A stretch of 64,000 bases of DNA from Atopostipes suicloacalis DSM 15692 (GCF_900129085.1 NZ_FQUF01000002.1:42786-106785); one strand, 5' to 3'; counted from the first letter of the stretch, positions 27,307 through 37,266 are shown. Translations and numbers: made by a program. Notes: a model not told the origin generated them from the sequence alone.

Positions 27307-28263
27307 GTGAGCGGAAAAGTTGTCACAGTTAGGGAGCTAATTGAAGAAATGTCTTATATCAAAGTGGCTTCTGGAGAAGAGTTTTTAAATCGAAGAATAT
27401 TAAGTAGTGATTTATCACGGCCAGCGATTGAACTAACGGGTTATTTTGATTTTTACCCTTCTAAACGGGTTCAATTATTTGGAAAAACAGAGATATCGTT
27501 TATTAATCGAATGACGTCAGAAGAGAAAAAAATTATTTTTAAACGTATGTGTCAACCAGAGACTCCTGCTTTTTTAATCGCAAGAGATAAAGAAGCACCT
27601 GAGGAATTAATTGAAGTAGCCACTAAAGCAGAAATTCCTGTCTTGGTGTCGCACCGCAGTACGACTCGTTTGGCTGCAAACGTCACAAACTTTTTAGAAG
27701 AGTATTTATCCGAAAGAATGGACCAGCATGGTGTATTTATGGATATTTATGGGATGGGTGTTTTAATTATTGGAGAGTCTGGAATCGGAAAATCTGAAAC
27801 AGGCTTAGAATTGATTCAAAGAGGCCATCGCTTAGTAGCAGATGACCGAGTTGAGCTTTATATGATGGACGAAAGCCGAATTATTGGAGAAGCTCCGGAA
27901 ATTTTACGTCATTTAATTGAAATTCGTGGCGTTGGGGTTATTGATATTGCCAATATGTTTGGAGTTGGAGCGGTTCGTGATACACAAGTTTTAGATTTAG
28001 TCATTAACCTAAAAAACTGGGATAAAGATGATGCTTATGATCGTCTAGGAAATGACGTCGAAAACAAACGTTTCTTTAATGTAGATGTTCCTATGTTAAA
28101 TATTCCCGTTCGAGTCGGCCGTAATTTAGCGACCATTACTGAAGTCGCGGCGATGAACATCCGCGCCAAACAAATGGGGTATGATGCGACAGAGAAATTT
28201 GAAGCAAACCTCACAAAATTAATTGAAAAAAATTCAAGAGATTATAGAGAAAATAACATGTAA
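27307..28263 (+). CDS. hprK: HPr kinase/phosphorylase
   Basis: Bifunctional enzyme that phosphorylates or dephosphorylates HPr at the regulatory serine, setting carbon catabolite repression with CcpA. The 318-residue protein has Walker A GESGIGKS near 156-163 and the signature EIRGVGVIDIANMFGVGAV, with both the kinase and phosphorylase determinants visible. GTG 27307 is preferred because GAGGTG lies six bases before it; an in-frame GTG at 27298 overlaps that ribosome site. First gene of a probable hprK-lgt-gpsA operon. Confidence 0.95.
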   Translation: MSGKVVTVRELIEEMSYIKVASGEEFLNRRILSSDLSRPAIELTGYFDFYPSKRVQLFGKTEISFINRMTSEEKKIIFKRMCQPETPAFLIARDKEAPEELIEVATKAEIPVLVSHRSTTRLAANVTNFLEEYLSERMDQHGVFMDIYGMGVLIIGESGIGKSETGLELIQRGHRLVADDRVELYMMDESRIIGEAPEILRHLIEIRGVGVIDIANMFGVGAVRDTQVLDLVINLKNWDKDDAYDRLGNDVENKRFFNVDVPMLNIPVRVGRNLATITEVAAMNIRAKQMGYDATEKFEANLTKLIEKNSRDYRENNM

Positions 28264-28302
28264 CGCAACAACAAAATTTTAGAACTGTAGAAGGTGGAAT
28301 AT

Positions 28303-29181
28303 ATGTTTAAACTAATGGCAATCGATCCAATTGCTTTTAAATTAGGCCCCATTTCAGTCGCTTGGTATGGGATTATTATTGTTACAGGTATGATTTTAGC
28401 CATTTATTTAACGACAAGCGAAGCGGAGAAAAGAGGTATTTCTGAAGATTTTATTATTGATACGGCTTTTTGGACGCTACCCATTGGAATTATCGGAGCG
28501 CGTTTGTATTACGTCGTCTTTGAGTTAGAATACTATTTAAATCATCCTTTACAAATCTTTGCGATTTGGGAAGGGGGCATCGCCATTTATGGTGGGATTA
28601 TAGCGGGGTTTTTAACTTTTTATTACAGAAGTCAAAAAGACAAAGTGCCTCTTTTACTTTTAACGGATGTAGTAGTTCCTTATTTATTGCTTGCGCAAGC
28701 GATTGGACGTTGGGGTAATTTCATCAACCAAGAAGCGCATGGTGTCGAAGTGAGTCGTCAATTCTTAGAAAAACTCATGTTGCCAGAATTTATTATTGAG
28801 CAAATGAACATCGCTGGCACGTATTATCATCCGACCTTTTTATATGAATCCTTATGGAGTTTAATTGGCGTGATTGTTATTTTACTCATCCGAAATCGGA
28901 AGCATTTATTATTGCGGGGAGAATCTACCGCCCTTTATTTAATCTGGTATGGCTTCGGTCGCTTCTTCATTGAAGGCATGCGCACCGATAGTTTATATAT
29001 TGGTTCCCTTCGTGTTTCACAAATCGTTTCGATCCTCATCATTTTACTTGGAGTGGCTTTAATTGTTTACCAACGATACTACGCCTATCCAAAACCTCAA
29101 TACTACACAGATGGGATGACCTATGAAAAAGAATTTGAGAAGAAAAAGATGAAATACGACGAAGAAAATAAAAATAAATAG
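28303..29181 (+). CDS. lgt: Prolipoprotein diacylglyceryl transferase
   Basis: Integral membrane enzyme that transfers diacylglycerol from phosphatidylglycerol to the lipobox cysteine of prolipoproteins (here for example PstS and the PepSY lipoprotein). The 292-residue protein has seven membrane segments and the Lgt signature around GRWGNFINQEAHG (about residues 132-144), plus the conserved GFGRFFIEGMR. ATG 28303 follows AAGGTGG; an in-frame GTG at 28294 lies within it. A Lys-rich cytoplasmic C-terminus follows the last segment. Confidence 0.95.
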   Translation: MFKLMAIDPIAFKLGPISVAWYGIIIVTGMILAIYLTTSEAEKRGISEDFIIDTAFWTLPIGIIGARLYYVVFELEYYLNHPLQIFAIWEGGIAIYGGIIAGFLTFYYRSQKDKVPLLLLTDVVVPYLLLAQAIGRWGNFINQEAHGVEVSRQFLEKLMLPEFIIEQMNIAGTYYHPTFLYESLWSLIGVIVILLIRNRKHLLLRGESTALYLIWYGFGRFFIEGMRTDSLYIGSLRVSQIVSILIILLGVALIVYQRYYAYPKPQYYTDGMTYEKEFEKKKMKYDEENKNK

Positions 29182-29208
29182 AGATGGTTAATTATTAGGA
29201 GGATTTTT

Positions 29209-30228
29209 GTGGAACAACCAAAAAAGTGTAAAGTAGCTGTTTTAGGAGCAGGGTCTTGGGGTATGGCGCTCTCTAAGGTGTTGGCAGAGAATGGCCATGA
29301 TGTAAAAATTTGGTCACGTCCGAGTGGGCTTTTGGAAGTAAATGAAATTAATGAGCACCATACAAATAAAAAATACTTTCAAGATGTTATTTTCCCTGAA
29401 TCCATCACGGCAACGACGGACTTAAAGGAAGCTATTACCGATCGAAAAGTGATTGTAATCGTGATTCCTACTGTGGGCATTCGAGAATTAACCAAGCAAC
29501 TAGAGCCGTTAATTACAGAGCCAAAAATAATTGTCCACGCTTCAAAAGGTTTAGAACAAAAGACGCATCAAAGAATTTCAACGATTATTGAAGAAGAAAT
29601 TTCTGAAGAGAAAAGAGAAGGCGTTGCAGTTCTATCTGGCCCAAGTCATGCAGAAGAAGTCGTCGTCCAAGATTTAACTAGTATCACTTCTGCAAGTGAA
29701 AACGAAGAAGTAGCTAAAATCATTCAAGATTTATTCATGAATGATTATTTTAGAGTGTATCGCAATACGGATGTTATTGGTGTGGAAATGGGCGCCGCTT
29801 TAAAAAATATCATCGCAATAGGAGCTGGGACATTAAAAGGCCTAGGCTACGGCGATAATGCAATTGCGGCTTTAGTCACTCGAGGACTAGCCGAAATTTC
29901 GAGATTAGGCATTGCGCTTGGCGCAGAACCCCGAACATTTATGGGGATGAGTGGGGTAGGTGACTTGATTGTGACTTCTACCAGTGTGCATTCTAGAAAC
30001 TGGCGAGCAGGGAAATTAATTGGCGAAGGCCATGATATAACAACGATTCAAGATGAGATTGGCATGGCTGTTGAAGGGTTATCTACTGTGATTGCAGCCA
30101 AGGAATTAGCTGAAGAATGCTCGATTGAAATGCCAATTACCGAAGCGATTTATCAGGTGGTTTACGAAGGAGCGAATGTTTCTGAAACGGTCTTAGAGTT
30201 GATGCGCCGTGAAGGAAAAGCGGAATAG
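29209..30228 (+). CDS. gpsA: Glycerol-3-phosphate dehydrogenase [NAD(P)+]
   Basis: Reduces dihydroxyacetone phosphate to sn-glycerol-3-phosphate for phospholipid synthesis. The 339-residue protein has an N-terminal Rossmann motif VLGAGSWGMALSKVLAENGH and the conserved KNIIAIGAG catalytic lysine region and GMSGVGDLIVT. GTG start at 29209 follows AGGAGG by six bases. It follows lgt by 27 bp, so lgt and gpsA are likely cotranscribed. Confidence 0.96.
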   Translation: MEQPKKCKVAVLGAGSWGMALSKVLAENGHDVKIWSRPSGLLEVNEINEHHTNKKYFQDVIFPESITATTDLKEAITDRKVIVIVIPTVGIRELTKQLEPLITEPKIIVHASKGLEQKTHQRISTIIEEEISEEKREGVAVLSGPSHAEEVVVQDLTSITSASENEEVAKIIQDLFMNDYFRVYRNTDVIGVEMGAALKNIIAIGAGTLKGLGYGDNAIAALVTRGLAEISRLGIALGAEPRTFMGMSGVGDLIVTSTSVHSRNWRAGKLIGEGHDITTIQDEIGMAVEGLSTVIAAKELAEECSIEMPITEAIYQVVYEGANVSETVLELMRREGKAE

Positions 30229-30355
30229 AGTGAGAGCCTCTCTTTAAGCAAATCTTTCGTCAGATCATGTCAAAGCCTGTATACTAGTAAAGTAGCTTCA
30301 AATAGACTTTTAAAAAACTAAAGATAACAAGTGATATTACGTAAGGAATGATTAA

Positions 30356-31321
30356 ATGGAAAAAGAAATACAAGATACAATTTATGATGTAGTAGTCATA
30401 GGATCGGGTCCAGGAGGAATGACGGCCGCTCTTTACGCTTCAAGATCTGATTTATCTACCTTATTAATTGAACGTGGAGTGCCTGGTGGACAATTAATTA
30501 ATACAGCAGAAGTAGAAAATTATGCCGGCTTCAAATCCATTAAAGGTCCAGAACTTGCTAACAATATGTACGAAGGGGCCACACAATTTGGTGCAGAATA
30601 TACCTTTGGTGATGTGCGAGAAATCATTGACGGTAAAGAATATAAACAAATTGTGACTGCCAACAAAATATTCAAAGCACGTGCGGTCATCATTTCTACC
30701 GGAGCTGAACATAAAAAATTAGGCGTAACTGGTGAAAGCAAATTAAATGGTCGAGGTGTTTCCTACTGTGCCGTTTGTGATGGAGCCTTCTTCCGCGATC
30801 GTCCACTCGTCGTGGTAGGTGGAGGTGACTCAGCGGTTGAGGAAGGAACGTACCTTACTCAATTTGCGAGCGAAGTCACAGTCATTCATCGACGAGATGA
30901 ATTACGAGCCCAACAAATTTTACAAAACCGCGCCTTCAGTAACGACAAAATGAAGTTCATCTGGGATACCGTGGTTGAAGAAATTAAAGGCGAAAATAAC
31001 GTTGAAGCGCTCGTCTTACGCAATGTAAAAACAAATGAAGTCTCTGAACTTCCAGCCGATGGAGTATTCATTTATATCGGCCTTATTCCAAATACAGAAG
31101 CCTTTTTGAAATTAGGAATTACCGACGAAGAAGGTTGGATTTTAACAGACAATAATATGGAAACCTCCGTCCCAGGAATTTTTGCGGTCGGCGATGTACG
31201 TGACACCGTCTTGCGACAAGTCGCGACAGCCGTTGGAGATGGCTCCATAGCAGGAGATGCCGCTTATAAATACATTGAAAGTTTGAAAGAAGAACTGGCA
31301 CTCACAGAAGAAGCTAAATAA
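30356..31321 (+). CDS. trxB: Thioredoxin reductase
   Basis: NADPH-dependent flavoenzyme that keeps thioredoxin reduced. The 321-residue protein has an FAD-binding GSGPGGMTAALYASR near residue 17, the redox-active CAVC (Cys138 and Cys141), the NADPH site GGGDSAVEEGTYL and the FAD-binding GIFAVGDVRD. AAGGA precedes ATG 30356. A TATACT box near 30280 may be its -10 element, but its -35 is poor. Confidence 0.96.
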   Translation: MEKEIQDTIYDVVVIGSGPGGMTAALYASRSDLSTLLIERGVPGGQLINTAEVENYAGFKSIKGPELANNMYEGATQFGAEYTFGDVREIIDGKEYKQIVTANKIFKARAVIISTGAEHKKLGVTGESKLNGRGVSYCAVCDGAFFRDRPLVVVGGGDSAVEEGTYLTQFASEVTVIHRRDELRAQQILQNRAFSNDKMKFIWDTVVEEIKGENNVEALVLRNVKTNEVSELPADGVFIYIGLIPNTEAFLKLGITDEEGWILTDNNMETSVPGIFAVGDVRDTVLRQVATAVGDGSIAGDAAYKYIESLKEELALTEEAK

Positions 31322-31456
31322 TCAAGCATAAAAATAACGGGGGATGGGTCCAATGCGATTCATTTTCCTATTTTTTTTATTCAAAACACGACTCAGATTC
31401 TGGAAAAATGAAAATTTCATAAAAAATAAGAAATAAAGGGTTTACTTTTACAAACA

Positions 31457-31465
31457 TGTTATAAT
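31457..31465 (+). promoter_or_regulatory. Extended -10 promoter of pgcA
   Basis: TGT-TATAAT at 31457-31465 is an extended -10 box about 32 bases before pgcA. The -35 region is not recognisable. Confidence 0.5.
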
Positions 31466-31496
31466 AAAAAGAAAGAACTTAAAGAGAGGGATTAAA

Positions 31497-33221
31497 ATGA
31501 GCTGGGAAACTACATACACCTTATGGAATGATTTTGAAAACTTGGAAGATGAAATGAGAGAAAATTTAGACTCCTTAGAAGGAAACACTGCAGAACTTGA
31601 AGAGGCCTTTTATACAAATCTTGAGTTTGGAACGGCAGGTATGCGTGGAGTGATCGGTGCAGGAACCAATCGAATGAACGTCTATACCGTCCGTCAAGCG
31701 ACAGAAGGACTAGCACGTTTTATTGAAGAGCAGGGGGAAGAAGCTAAGAAGCGTGGGGTCGTCATCGCTTATGATTCACGCCACAAATCACCAGAGTTTT
31801 CACTAGAAGCTGCTAAGACTTTAGGAAAACATGGAATTAAAACGTATCTCTTTGAAAGTTTACGCACGACACCAGAACTTTCCTTTGCTGTCCGTCATTT
31901 AAATACATTTTCTGGAATAATGATGACCGCAAGCCATAATCCTCCAGAATATAACGGCTATAAAGTTTATGGGGAAGATGGGGGACAATTTCCACCTGCC
32001 GAAGCGAATAAGCTAACCGAATACGTTCGACAAGTTGAGAATATTTTAGAAATTGATGTTTTAGAAAAAGAAGAACTCCTTGAACAAAATCTATTAGAAA
32101 TCATTGGCGAAGCAGTGGATGAAGCGTATTTAGAAAAATTAGACACGGTAAATATTGACCATGAACTAATTAAAAGAAACAAAGACTTAAATATTGTCTT
32201 CTCACCCCTTCATGGAACAGCAACGATGATTGGTTCTCGTGCTTTGGAAAATGCCGGTTTTGAAAATGTAACTTTAGAACCTAAACAAGCCCAGCCAGAT
32301 CCTGATTTTACTACAGTAAAATTACCAAACCCAGAAGATCCTGCTGCCTTTGAATTATCGATTGAATTAGGTAAAGAAATTGGCGCAGAAATTCTAATTG
32401 CGACTGACCCAGATGCCGATCGTCTTGGTATGGCGGCTTTATTAGAAAATGGGGAATATGAAGTTTTAACCGGAAACCAAATCGCAGCTTTAATTGTCGA
32501 TTACTTATTAAAAGCATATGAAAAGCAAGGAACCTTACCTGAAAATGGCGCGATATTAAAATCTATTGTATCTAGTGAAATGCCAGCCGTAATTGCTGAA
32601 AAATCAGGAGTAGAAACGGTAAATGTACTCACTGGTTTCAAATTTATCGCTCAAAAAATCAAAGAATATGAAGCAACCGGTGAAAAAGAATTTCTTTTTG
32701 GTTTTGAAGAAAGTTATGGCTACTTATTAGAATCGTTTGTTCGCGATAAAGATGCGATTCAAACCTTAATCTTTTTAGCAGAAATTGCCGCTTACTACAA
32801 AGAACAAGGCATGACTTGTTATGACGGCTTACAAAACCTATTTGAAGAATATGGTTATTTTAAAGAAAAAACCATATCAATTACCATGAGTGGGATTACA
32901 GGTGCCGAAAAAATCAAGCAACTGATGACCTCCCTAAGACAAGAAGCACCTACTTCCTTTGGAGGCGTCCAAGTAGAAGCAGTAGAAGACTATCAAGCGA
33001 GTACAAAAACTCGAAACGATGGCCAAGTCGAAACCATTGATTTTGATCAAGCAGACGTTTTGAAATACTACTTAGCAGACGGTAGCTGGATTGCCGCACG
33101 CCCATCAGGAACAGAACCAAAAATCAAATTTTATATTGGAGCAGTAGCTTCAACCAACGAAGAAGCGGACCAAAAAGTCGCTCGCTTCGAAGATAGCATT
33201 AATGAATATATTAAAGAATAA
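31497..33221 (+). CDS. pgcA: Alpha-phosphoglucomutase (phosphohexomutase family)
   Basis: Interconverts glucose-1-phosphate and glucose-6-phosphate, feeding UDP-glucose for cell-wall and glycolipid synthesis. At 574 residues it has the length of Bacillus PgcA. The active-site serine lies in MTASHNPPEYNGYK (about residues 142-155), the metal loop in DPDADRLG, the sugar loop in GFEESYGY, and the phosphate-binding loop in RPSGTEPKIKFY near the C-terminus. AGAGAGG precedes ATG 31497. Monocistronic as far as visible. Confidence 0.94.
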   Translation: MSWETTYTLWNDFENLEDEMRENLDSLEGNTAELEEAFYTNLEFGTAGMRGVIGAGTNRMNVYTVRQATEGLARFIEEQGEEAKKRGVVIAYDSRHKSPEFSLEAAKTLGKHGIKTYLFESLRTTPELSFAVRHLNTFSGIMMTASHNPPEYNGYKVYGEDGGQFPPAEANKLTEYVRQVENILEIDVLEKEELLEQNLLEIIGEAVDEAYLEKLDTVNIDHELIKRNKDLNIVFSPLHGTATMIGSRALENAGFENVTLEPKQAQPDPDFTTVKLPNPEDPAAFELSIELGKEIGAEILIATDPDADRLGMAALLENGEYEVLTGNQIAALIVDYLLKAYEKQGTLPENGAILKSIVSSEMPAVIAEKSGVETVNVLTGFKFIAQKIKEYEATGEKEFLFGFEESYGYLLESFVRDKDAIQTLIFLAEIAAYYKEQGMTCYDGLQNLFEEYGYFKEKTISITMSGITGAEKIKQLMTSLRQEAPTSFGGVQVEAVEDYQASTKTRNDGQVETIDFDQADVLKYYLADGSWIAARPSGTEPKIKFYIGAVASTNEEADQKVARFEDSINEYIKE

Positions 33222-33231
33222 AAAAATTGTT

Positions 33232-33275
33232 TGAGGAACTTACAGCTTCTAGGTTGTAAGTTTTCCTCCTATTTA
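33232..33275 (+). terminator. Possible terminator of pgcA
   Basis: GAGGAACTTACA (33232-33243) pairs with TGTAAGTTTTCCTC (33256-33269) with a two-base bulge. The trailing T-rich tract is interrupted, so the call is weak. Confidence 0.5.
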
Positions 33276-33383
33276 AAAGAGAAACAAGCCTTTTCAACCT
33301 TTTTTCATATTATGATACGCCCGGATGTGTTATAATTATGAAAGAGTCAAAAATAAAGAAACGTCTTAAATGGAGTGATCAAC

Positions 33384-34271
33384 ATGGCAAATAAAATGGA
33401 ACTTGTCATTATTACAGGAATGAGCGGCGCAGGAAAAACAGTCGCCATACAAAGCTTTGAAGATATGGGATATTACTGCATCGACAATATGCCACCGAAT
33501 CTAATCCCCACATTTTTAAAATTAATACAAAGTGTGCATAAGTTTGATAAATTAGCCCTTGTCATGGACTTGCGCTCACAATTATTTTTTCAAGAAATCT
33601 ACGACGCCATCGAATACGTGGAAGAAAAAACAGCCATCGAAAGCCGTATTGTCTTTTTAGATGCCACGGACGAAGAACTCGTTTCCCGCTATAAAGAAAC
33701 CAGACGATCCCATCCCTTAGCCAAACAAGGCCGAACAATTGATGGAATCCTAGAAGAACGTAATTTCCTTGATGAAATACGACTAAGAGCAGGCGAATGT
33801 ATTGATACAACCCACACCACACCTCGAGAACTACGCCAACAATTAATGGATAAGTTCGGTGCAAAAGAAGCTGAACCCTTTCATGTCGAATTGATTTCTT
33901 TCGGTTTCAAAAATGGCTTACCGATTGATGCAGACATCGTGATGGACGTTCGCTTTTTACCCAATCCATACTATGACGAAGAGTTAAGACCTTTGCGAGG
34001 AACCGATGAAGAAGTGTATGACTTTGTGATGCGTCAGCCAGAAACAGAAGATTTCTATAATTTATTTATGAATTTAATTAATTATACCTTGCCAGGCTAT
34101 CGTCGAGAAGGGAAGAGTAGCTTAACCATAGCGATTGGTTGTACAGGTGGGCATCATCGTTCAGTGGCTTTAATTGAAAGAATGGCCAAACAAATTGAGG
34201 CTGCAGGCTATCCTGTAAATATTACCCATCGAGATTTTAATGTGGTAAAAAATTCAAAGGTGAGATCATGA
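33384..34271 (+). CDS. rapZ: RapZ/YvcJ nucleotide-binding RNA-regulatory protein
   Basis: P-loop protein of the RapZ family, which in E. coli is an RNA adapter controlling glucosamine-6-phosphate synthase and in Bacillus (YvcJ) is linked to competence. The 295-residue product has Walker A GMSGAGKT (12-19), a second nucleotide-binding motif near DEELVSRYKETRR, and the conserved C-terminal domain with AIGCTGGHHRSVALIERM. ATG 33384 follows TGGAG; the in-frame GTG 33375 overlaps it. Overlaps yvcK by 4 bp. An extended -10 box TGT-TATAAT ends at 33336. Confidence 0.94.
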   Translation: MANKMELVIITGMSGAGKTVAIQSFEDMGYYCIDNMPPNLIPTFLKLIQSVHKFDKLALVMDLRSQLFFQEIYDAIEYVEEKTAIESRIVFLDATDEELVSRYKETRRSHPLAKQGRTIDGILEERNFLDEIRLRAGECIDTTHTTPRELRQQLMDKFGAKEAEPFHVELISFGFKNGLPIDADIVMDVRFLPNPYYDEELRPLRGTDEEVYDFVMRQPETEDFYNLFMNLINYTLPGYRREGKSSLTIAIGCTGGHHRSVALIERMAKQIEAAGYPVNITHRDFNVVKNSKVRS

Positions 34272-35281
34272 AAATATACCATCCAAAACGTTCACGACCA
34301 AAAATAACCGTGATTGGTGGGGGAACGGGCTTACCTGTTATTTTAAATAGTTTGAAGAATAAAGATGCCGAGGTAACCGCCATCGTGACCGTTGCGGATG
34401 ATGGGGGAAGCAGTGGAGAATTACGGAAAATGTTTAATACTGTGCCGCCAGGAGACATTCGAAATGTCTTAGTCGCCTTAAGCGATATTCCCGAAAAACA
34501 AAAAGACATTTTCCAATACCGCTTTAAATCAGAAGATAAAACAATGAATGGTCACTCTCTTGGAAATCTCATTATTTTAGCCACTTCTGAAATGCAAGGA
34601 AGTATTTATCAAGCCATTCAATTACTGGCGAAGATGATGTATGTCGATGGTCATGTCTACCCAGCTTCAGAAGAGCCTCTAATTTTGCATGCTCGTTACA
34701 AAGATGGCACTTTTGGAGAAGGTGAGTCCCAGATTGGCCATCCGGATAAAACAATTGATTATGTCTCTGTTTCTACAACAGACCCTGATCAAAAGACAGC
34801 CAAAGCTGGGAAAAAAGTTGTTTCGTCGATATTAGATGCAGATATGGTCGTTTTAGGACCGGGTTCATTATATACAAGCATTTTACCTTCATTAATGATC
34901 CCAGAAGTTGGCCAAGCTATTATTGATACCTCAGCCCAAGTGCTCTACATTAGCAATATTATGACACAGATGGGAGAAACAGAAGGTTTTAGCGATGCCA
35001 ATCATGTAGAAGTTTTGTGTAGACATTTAAATCATGATTTCATAGATACGGTACTAGTTAATAATGCAGAAGTTCCTAAAGAACATGTAGCCAAAATGGC
35101 TAATGATGAATATTTGTTTCAAGTGGACCATGATTTTAAAAAGCTTGAAGCAAAAGTCCCTAAAATTATATCCAATGACTTTTTAAATATTACAGAAAAA
35201 GGCGTTTATCATAACGGAGATAAAGTGGTCGAAGAAATATTACGAGCCGTTTCATTTAACCATCGAACATTAAAGTTATAA
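34268..35281 (+). CDS. yvcK: YvcK/GlmR, UDP-sugar-binding regulator
   Basis: CofD-like protein that binds UDP-GlcNAc and directs carbon to the cell wall during growth on non-glycolytic substrates. The 337-residue protein has IGGGTGLPVILNSLK near residue 17, VADDGGSSGELRK near residue 42 and a GPGSLYTSILPSL loop. It starts inside the rapZ stop (ATGA). The rapZ-yvcK-whiA order is conserved throughout Firmicutes. Confidence 0.94.
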   Translation: MKIYHPKRSRPKITVIGGGTGLPVILNSLKNKDAEVTAIVTVADDGGSSGELRKMFNTVPPGDIRNVLVALSDIPEKQKDIFQYRFKSEDKTMNGHSLGNLIILATSEMQGSIYQAIQLLAKMMYVDGHVYPASEEPLILHARYKDGTFGEGESQIGHPDKTIDYVSVSTTDPDQKTAKAGKKVVSSILDADMVVLGPGSLYTSILPSLMIPEVGQAIIDTSAQVLYISNIMTQMGETEGFSDANHVEVLCRHLNHDFIDTVLVNNAEVPKEHVAKMANDEYLFQVDHDFKKLEAKVPKIISNDFLNITEKGVYHNGDKVVEEILRAVSFNHRTLKL

Positions 35282-35312
35282 AATATTAAAGGAAATTAGA
35301 GGAGTTGATGGA

Positions 35313-36245
35313 ATGTCATATGCATCTGATGTCAAAAAAGAATTAACGATGCTTGAAGTCCATCCTGAACATGCCAAAGCTGAATTAGCCGCATTAATTC
35401 GCCTAAATGGCACATTAAAACAAACACCCGATCACATACGTGTAACGATTCAAACAGAAAATGCAGCGATCGCGAGACGTATTTATTCGCTGATTAAAGA
35501 TTTATTTGACGTGCAAGCTGAGATTAGTGTCCGTCGTCGAATGAAACTAAACAAAAATAATGTTTATTTTATTCGTCTCAATCAGCAAGCAAAAGACATT
35601 TTGATGGCATTAGATATTTTTGAAGCTATGCTGCATGAGATTCGTCTTCCAAAAAGCATTCAGGAAAACGAACAGAAAGCTCGGTCGTATTTACGAGGAG
35701 CTTTCTTGGCACGAGGTTCTGTCAATAGTCCAGAAACTAACAGTTACCATTTAGAGATTCATTCGAGTCATCAGGCGATGAATGAGGATCATCTTGAAAT
35801 GATGGAAATGTTTGATTTAAATCCGAAGACGCATGAGCGCCGAAACGGTGGCTATATGACGTATTTAAAAGAGGCCGAAAAAATTGCGGATTTTTTAGGT
35901 ATCATTGGCGCAAACAATGGTTTGTTTCATTTTGAAGATATCCGGATTGTCCGAGATATGAGAAATTCAGTGAACCGTTTAGTCAATTGCGAGCAGGCCA
36001 ATTTAAATAAAACCGTGGATGCAGCGACCAAACAAATTGAGGGGATCTTACTTGTTGAAAAAGAAATAGGTTTAGAAAATTTACCAGAAAAAATACAAGA
36101 GATTGCTACCCTTCGTTTGGAGAATCCAGAAGCCAGTCTAAAAGAATTAGGCGAAATCTTACCTGGAGATCCTATTTCTAAGAGTGCTGTGAATCACCGC
36201 ATGCGTAAAATTATGAAAATGGCGGATGAAATCGGTGTGAGTTAA
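35313..36245 (+). CDS. whiA: WhiA, DNA-binding division/segregation regulator
   Basis: WhiA fuses a degenerate LAGLIDADG homing-endonuclease fold (residues about 10-210) with a C-terminal helix-turn-helix (about 225-305, ending NPEASLKELGEILPGDPISKSAVNHRMRK; only parts of that motif quoted). It is a sporulation regulator in actinobacteria and in Firmicutes affects FtsZ-ring formation and chromosome segregation. Length of 310 residues is typical. It lies 31 bp behind yvcK with an AGAGGAG site, probably in the same operon. Confidence 0.94.
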   Translation: MSYASDVKKELTMLEVHPEHAKAELAALIRLNGTLKQTPDHIRVTIQTENAAIARRIYSLIKDLFDVQAEISVRRRMKLNKNNVYFIRLNQQAKDILMALDIFEAMLHEIRLPKSIQENEQKARSYLRGAFLARGSVNSPETNSYHLEIHSSHQAMNEDHLEMMEMFDLNPKTHERRNGGYMTYLKEAEKIADFLGIIGANNGLFHFEDIRIVRDMRNSVNRLVNCEQANLNKTVDAATKQIEGILLVEKEIGLENLPEKIQEIATLRLENPEASLKELGEILPGDPISKSAVNHRMRKIMKMADEIGVS

Positions 36246-36324
36246 GGATTTTTGGTGGCTCATTCATCTATTAATTTGAATCAATTAGAAAAATAAACAC
36301 TTTGGATAGAAGAGGGGCTTTTTG

Positions 36325-36354
36325 TTTGACCTTTACTGACCAAAGATTTATAAT
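36325..36354 (+). promoter_or_regulatory. CtsR operator overlapping the clpP promoter
   Basis: TTTGACC-TTT-ACTGACC at 36325-36341 matches the reverse strand of the CtsR heptad repeat (consensus GGTCAAANANGGTCAAA), exactly in the first heptad and 5 of 7 in the second. It covers the -35 TTGACC (36326-36331), and a consensus -10 TATAAT follows at 36349-36354 with a 17-bp spacer. Heat-shock control of clpP by CtsR is therefore expected. Confidence 0.85.
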
Positions 36355-36421
36355 AAATACTGTTATATAAATGAAGAAAATTTAACTATTTAATCTTATT
36401 TTAAATATTAGGAGGATTTAC

Positions 36422-37015
36422 ATGAATTTAGTACCAACAGTTATTGAACAATCGCCTCGTGGTGAGCGAGCTTATGATATTTATTCGCGTTTACTTAAAG
36501 ACCGTATTATCATGTTAAGTGGAGAAATTAACGATACCGTGGCCAACTCAGTGGTCGCTCAACTCCTTTTCTTAGATGCACAAGACCCAGACAAGGATAT
36601 CTTTTTATACGTTAACTCTCCAGGGGGTAGTGTAACCGCAGGAATGGCTATTTATGACACGATGAATTTTGTGAATGCCGATGTTCAAACCATCGTTATT
36701 GGAATGGCTGCTTCAATGGGAAGTGTCCTAGCAACCGCTGGAACCAAAGGCAAGAGATTTGCTTTACCAAATGCTGAAATTATGATTCACCAACCACTTG
36801 GTGGAGCACAAGGTCAAGCAACAGAAATTGAAATTGCCGCTCGTCACATTCTAAAAACACGAGAAAAATTAAATCAAATTCTAGCAGACGCAACAGGCCA
36901 ACCTATCGAAGTCATCGAACGAGATACCGATCGTGATAACTTCATGAACGCCGAAGAAGCAAAAGAATATGGTTTAATTGATGAAATCGTTGAAAATTCA
37001 AATAAAATCTCATAA
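36422..37015 (+). CDS. clpP: ClpP, ATP-dependent protease proteolytic subunit
   Basis: Tetradecameric serine protease that works with ClpX, ClpC or ClpE. The 197-residue protein has catalytic Ser98 in GMAASMGS, His123 in MIHQPLGG and the Asp in [10 protein letters not shown] near 172. AGGAGG precedes ATG 36422. It is monocistronic between a CtsR-controlled promoter and a terminator, directly upstream of the glycolytic operon as in many Lactobacillales. Confidence 0.97.
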   Translation: MNLVPTVIEQSPRGERAYDIYSRLLKDRIIMLSGEINDTVANSVVAQLLFLDAQDPDKDIFLYVNSPGGSVTAGMAIYDTMNFVNADVQTIVIGMAASMGSVLATAGTKGKRFALPNAEIMIHQPLGGAQGQATEIEIAARHILKTREKLNQILADATGQPIEVIERDTDRDNFMNAEEAKEYGLIDEIVENSNKIS

Positions 37016-37030
37016 TTTTTAATCGAACAC

Positions 37031-37069
37031 AAAGCCTTTTCTCCTAATCGAGAAGAGGCTTTATTTTTT
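37031..37069 (+). terminator. Terminator of clpP
   Basis: AAAGCCTTTTCTC (37031-37043) pairs with GAGAAGAGGCTTT (37050-37062), one wobble, 6-base loop, then TATTTTTT. Confidence 0.9.
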
Positions 37070-37167
37070 GCACTTTCCCTCCTCAAGTTCCAAAATGAAT
37101 ATAAATAAAAATCTTTCTCTCAAGGAACTGGAAAATAAAAAACATATTTTAGTGGATTGTTTATTGT

Positions 37168-37196
37168 TTGTTTTCTATTCTTGAACAACGTATAAT
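37168..37196 (+). promoter_or_regulatory. Upstream promoter of cggR-gapA operon
   Basis: TTGTTT 37168-37173, 17-bp spacer, TATAAT 37191-37196. The predicted start (about 37203) lies upstream of an operator-like element, as in Bacillus cggR. Confidence 0.55.
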
Positions 37197-37218
37197 ACAA
37201 ATGAATCTTTGGGAAAAA

Positions 37219-37248
37219 CGGGGAGTCACTTCGGGCAAAAAAAGTCCC
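37219..37248 (+). promoter_or_regulatory. Possible CggR operator
   Basis: CGGGGAGTCAC is followed by CGGGCA, seven bases and then GTCCC (37232-37248). The CGGG...GTCC half-sites recall the Bacillus CggR operator (CGGGACN6TGTC twice), but the spacing between halves is shorter, so this is only a candidate. It lies between two promoters. Confidence 0.35.
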
Positions 37249-37266
37249 ATGGATAGTCTTATGTGG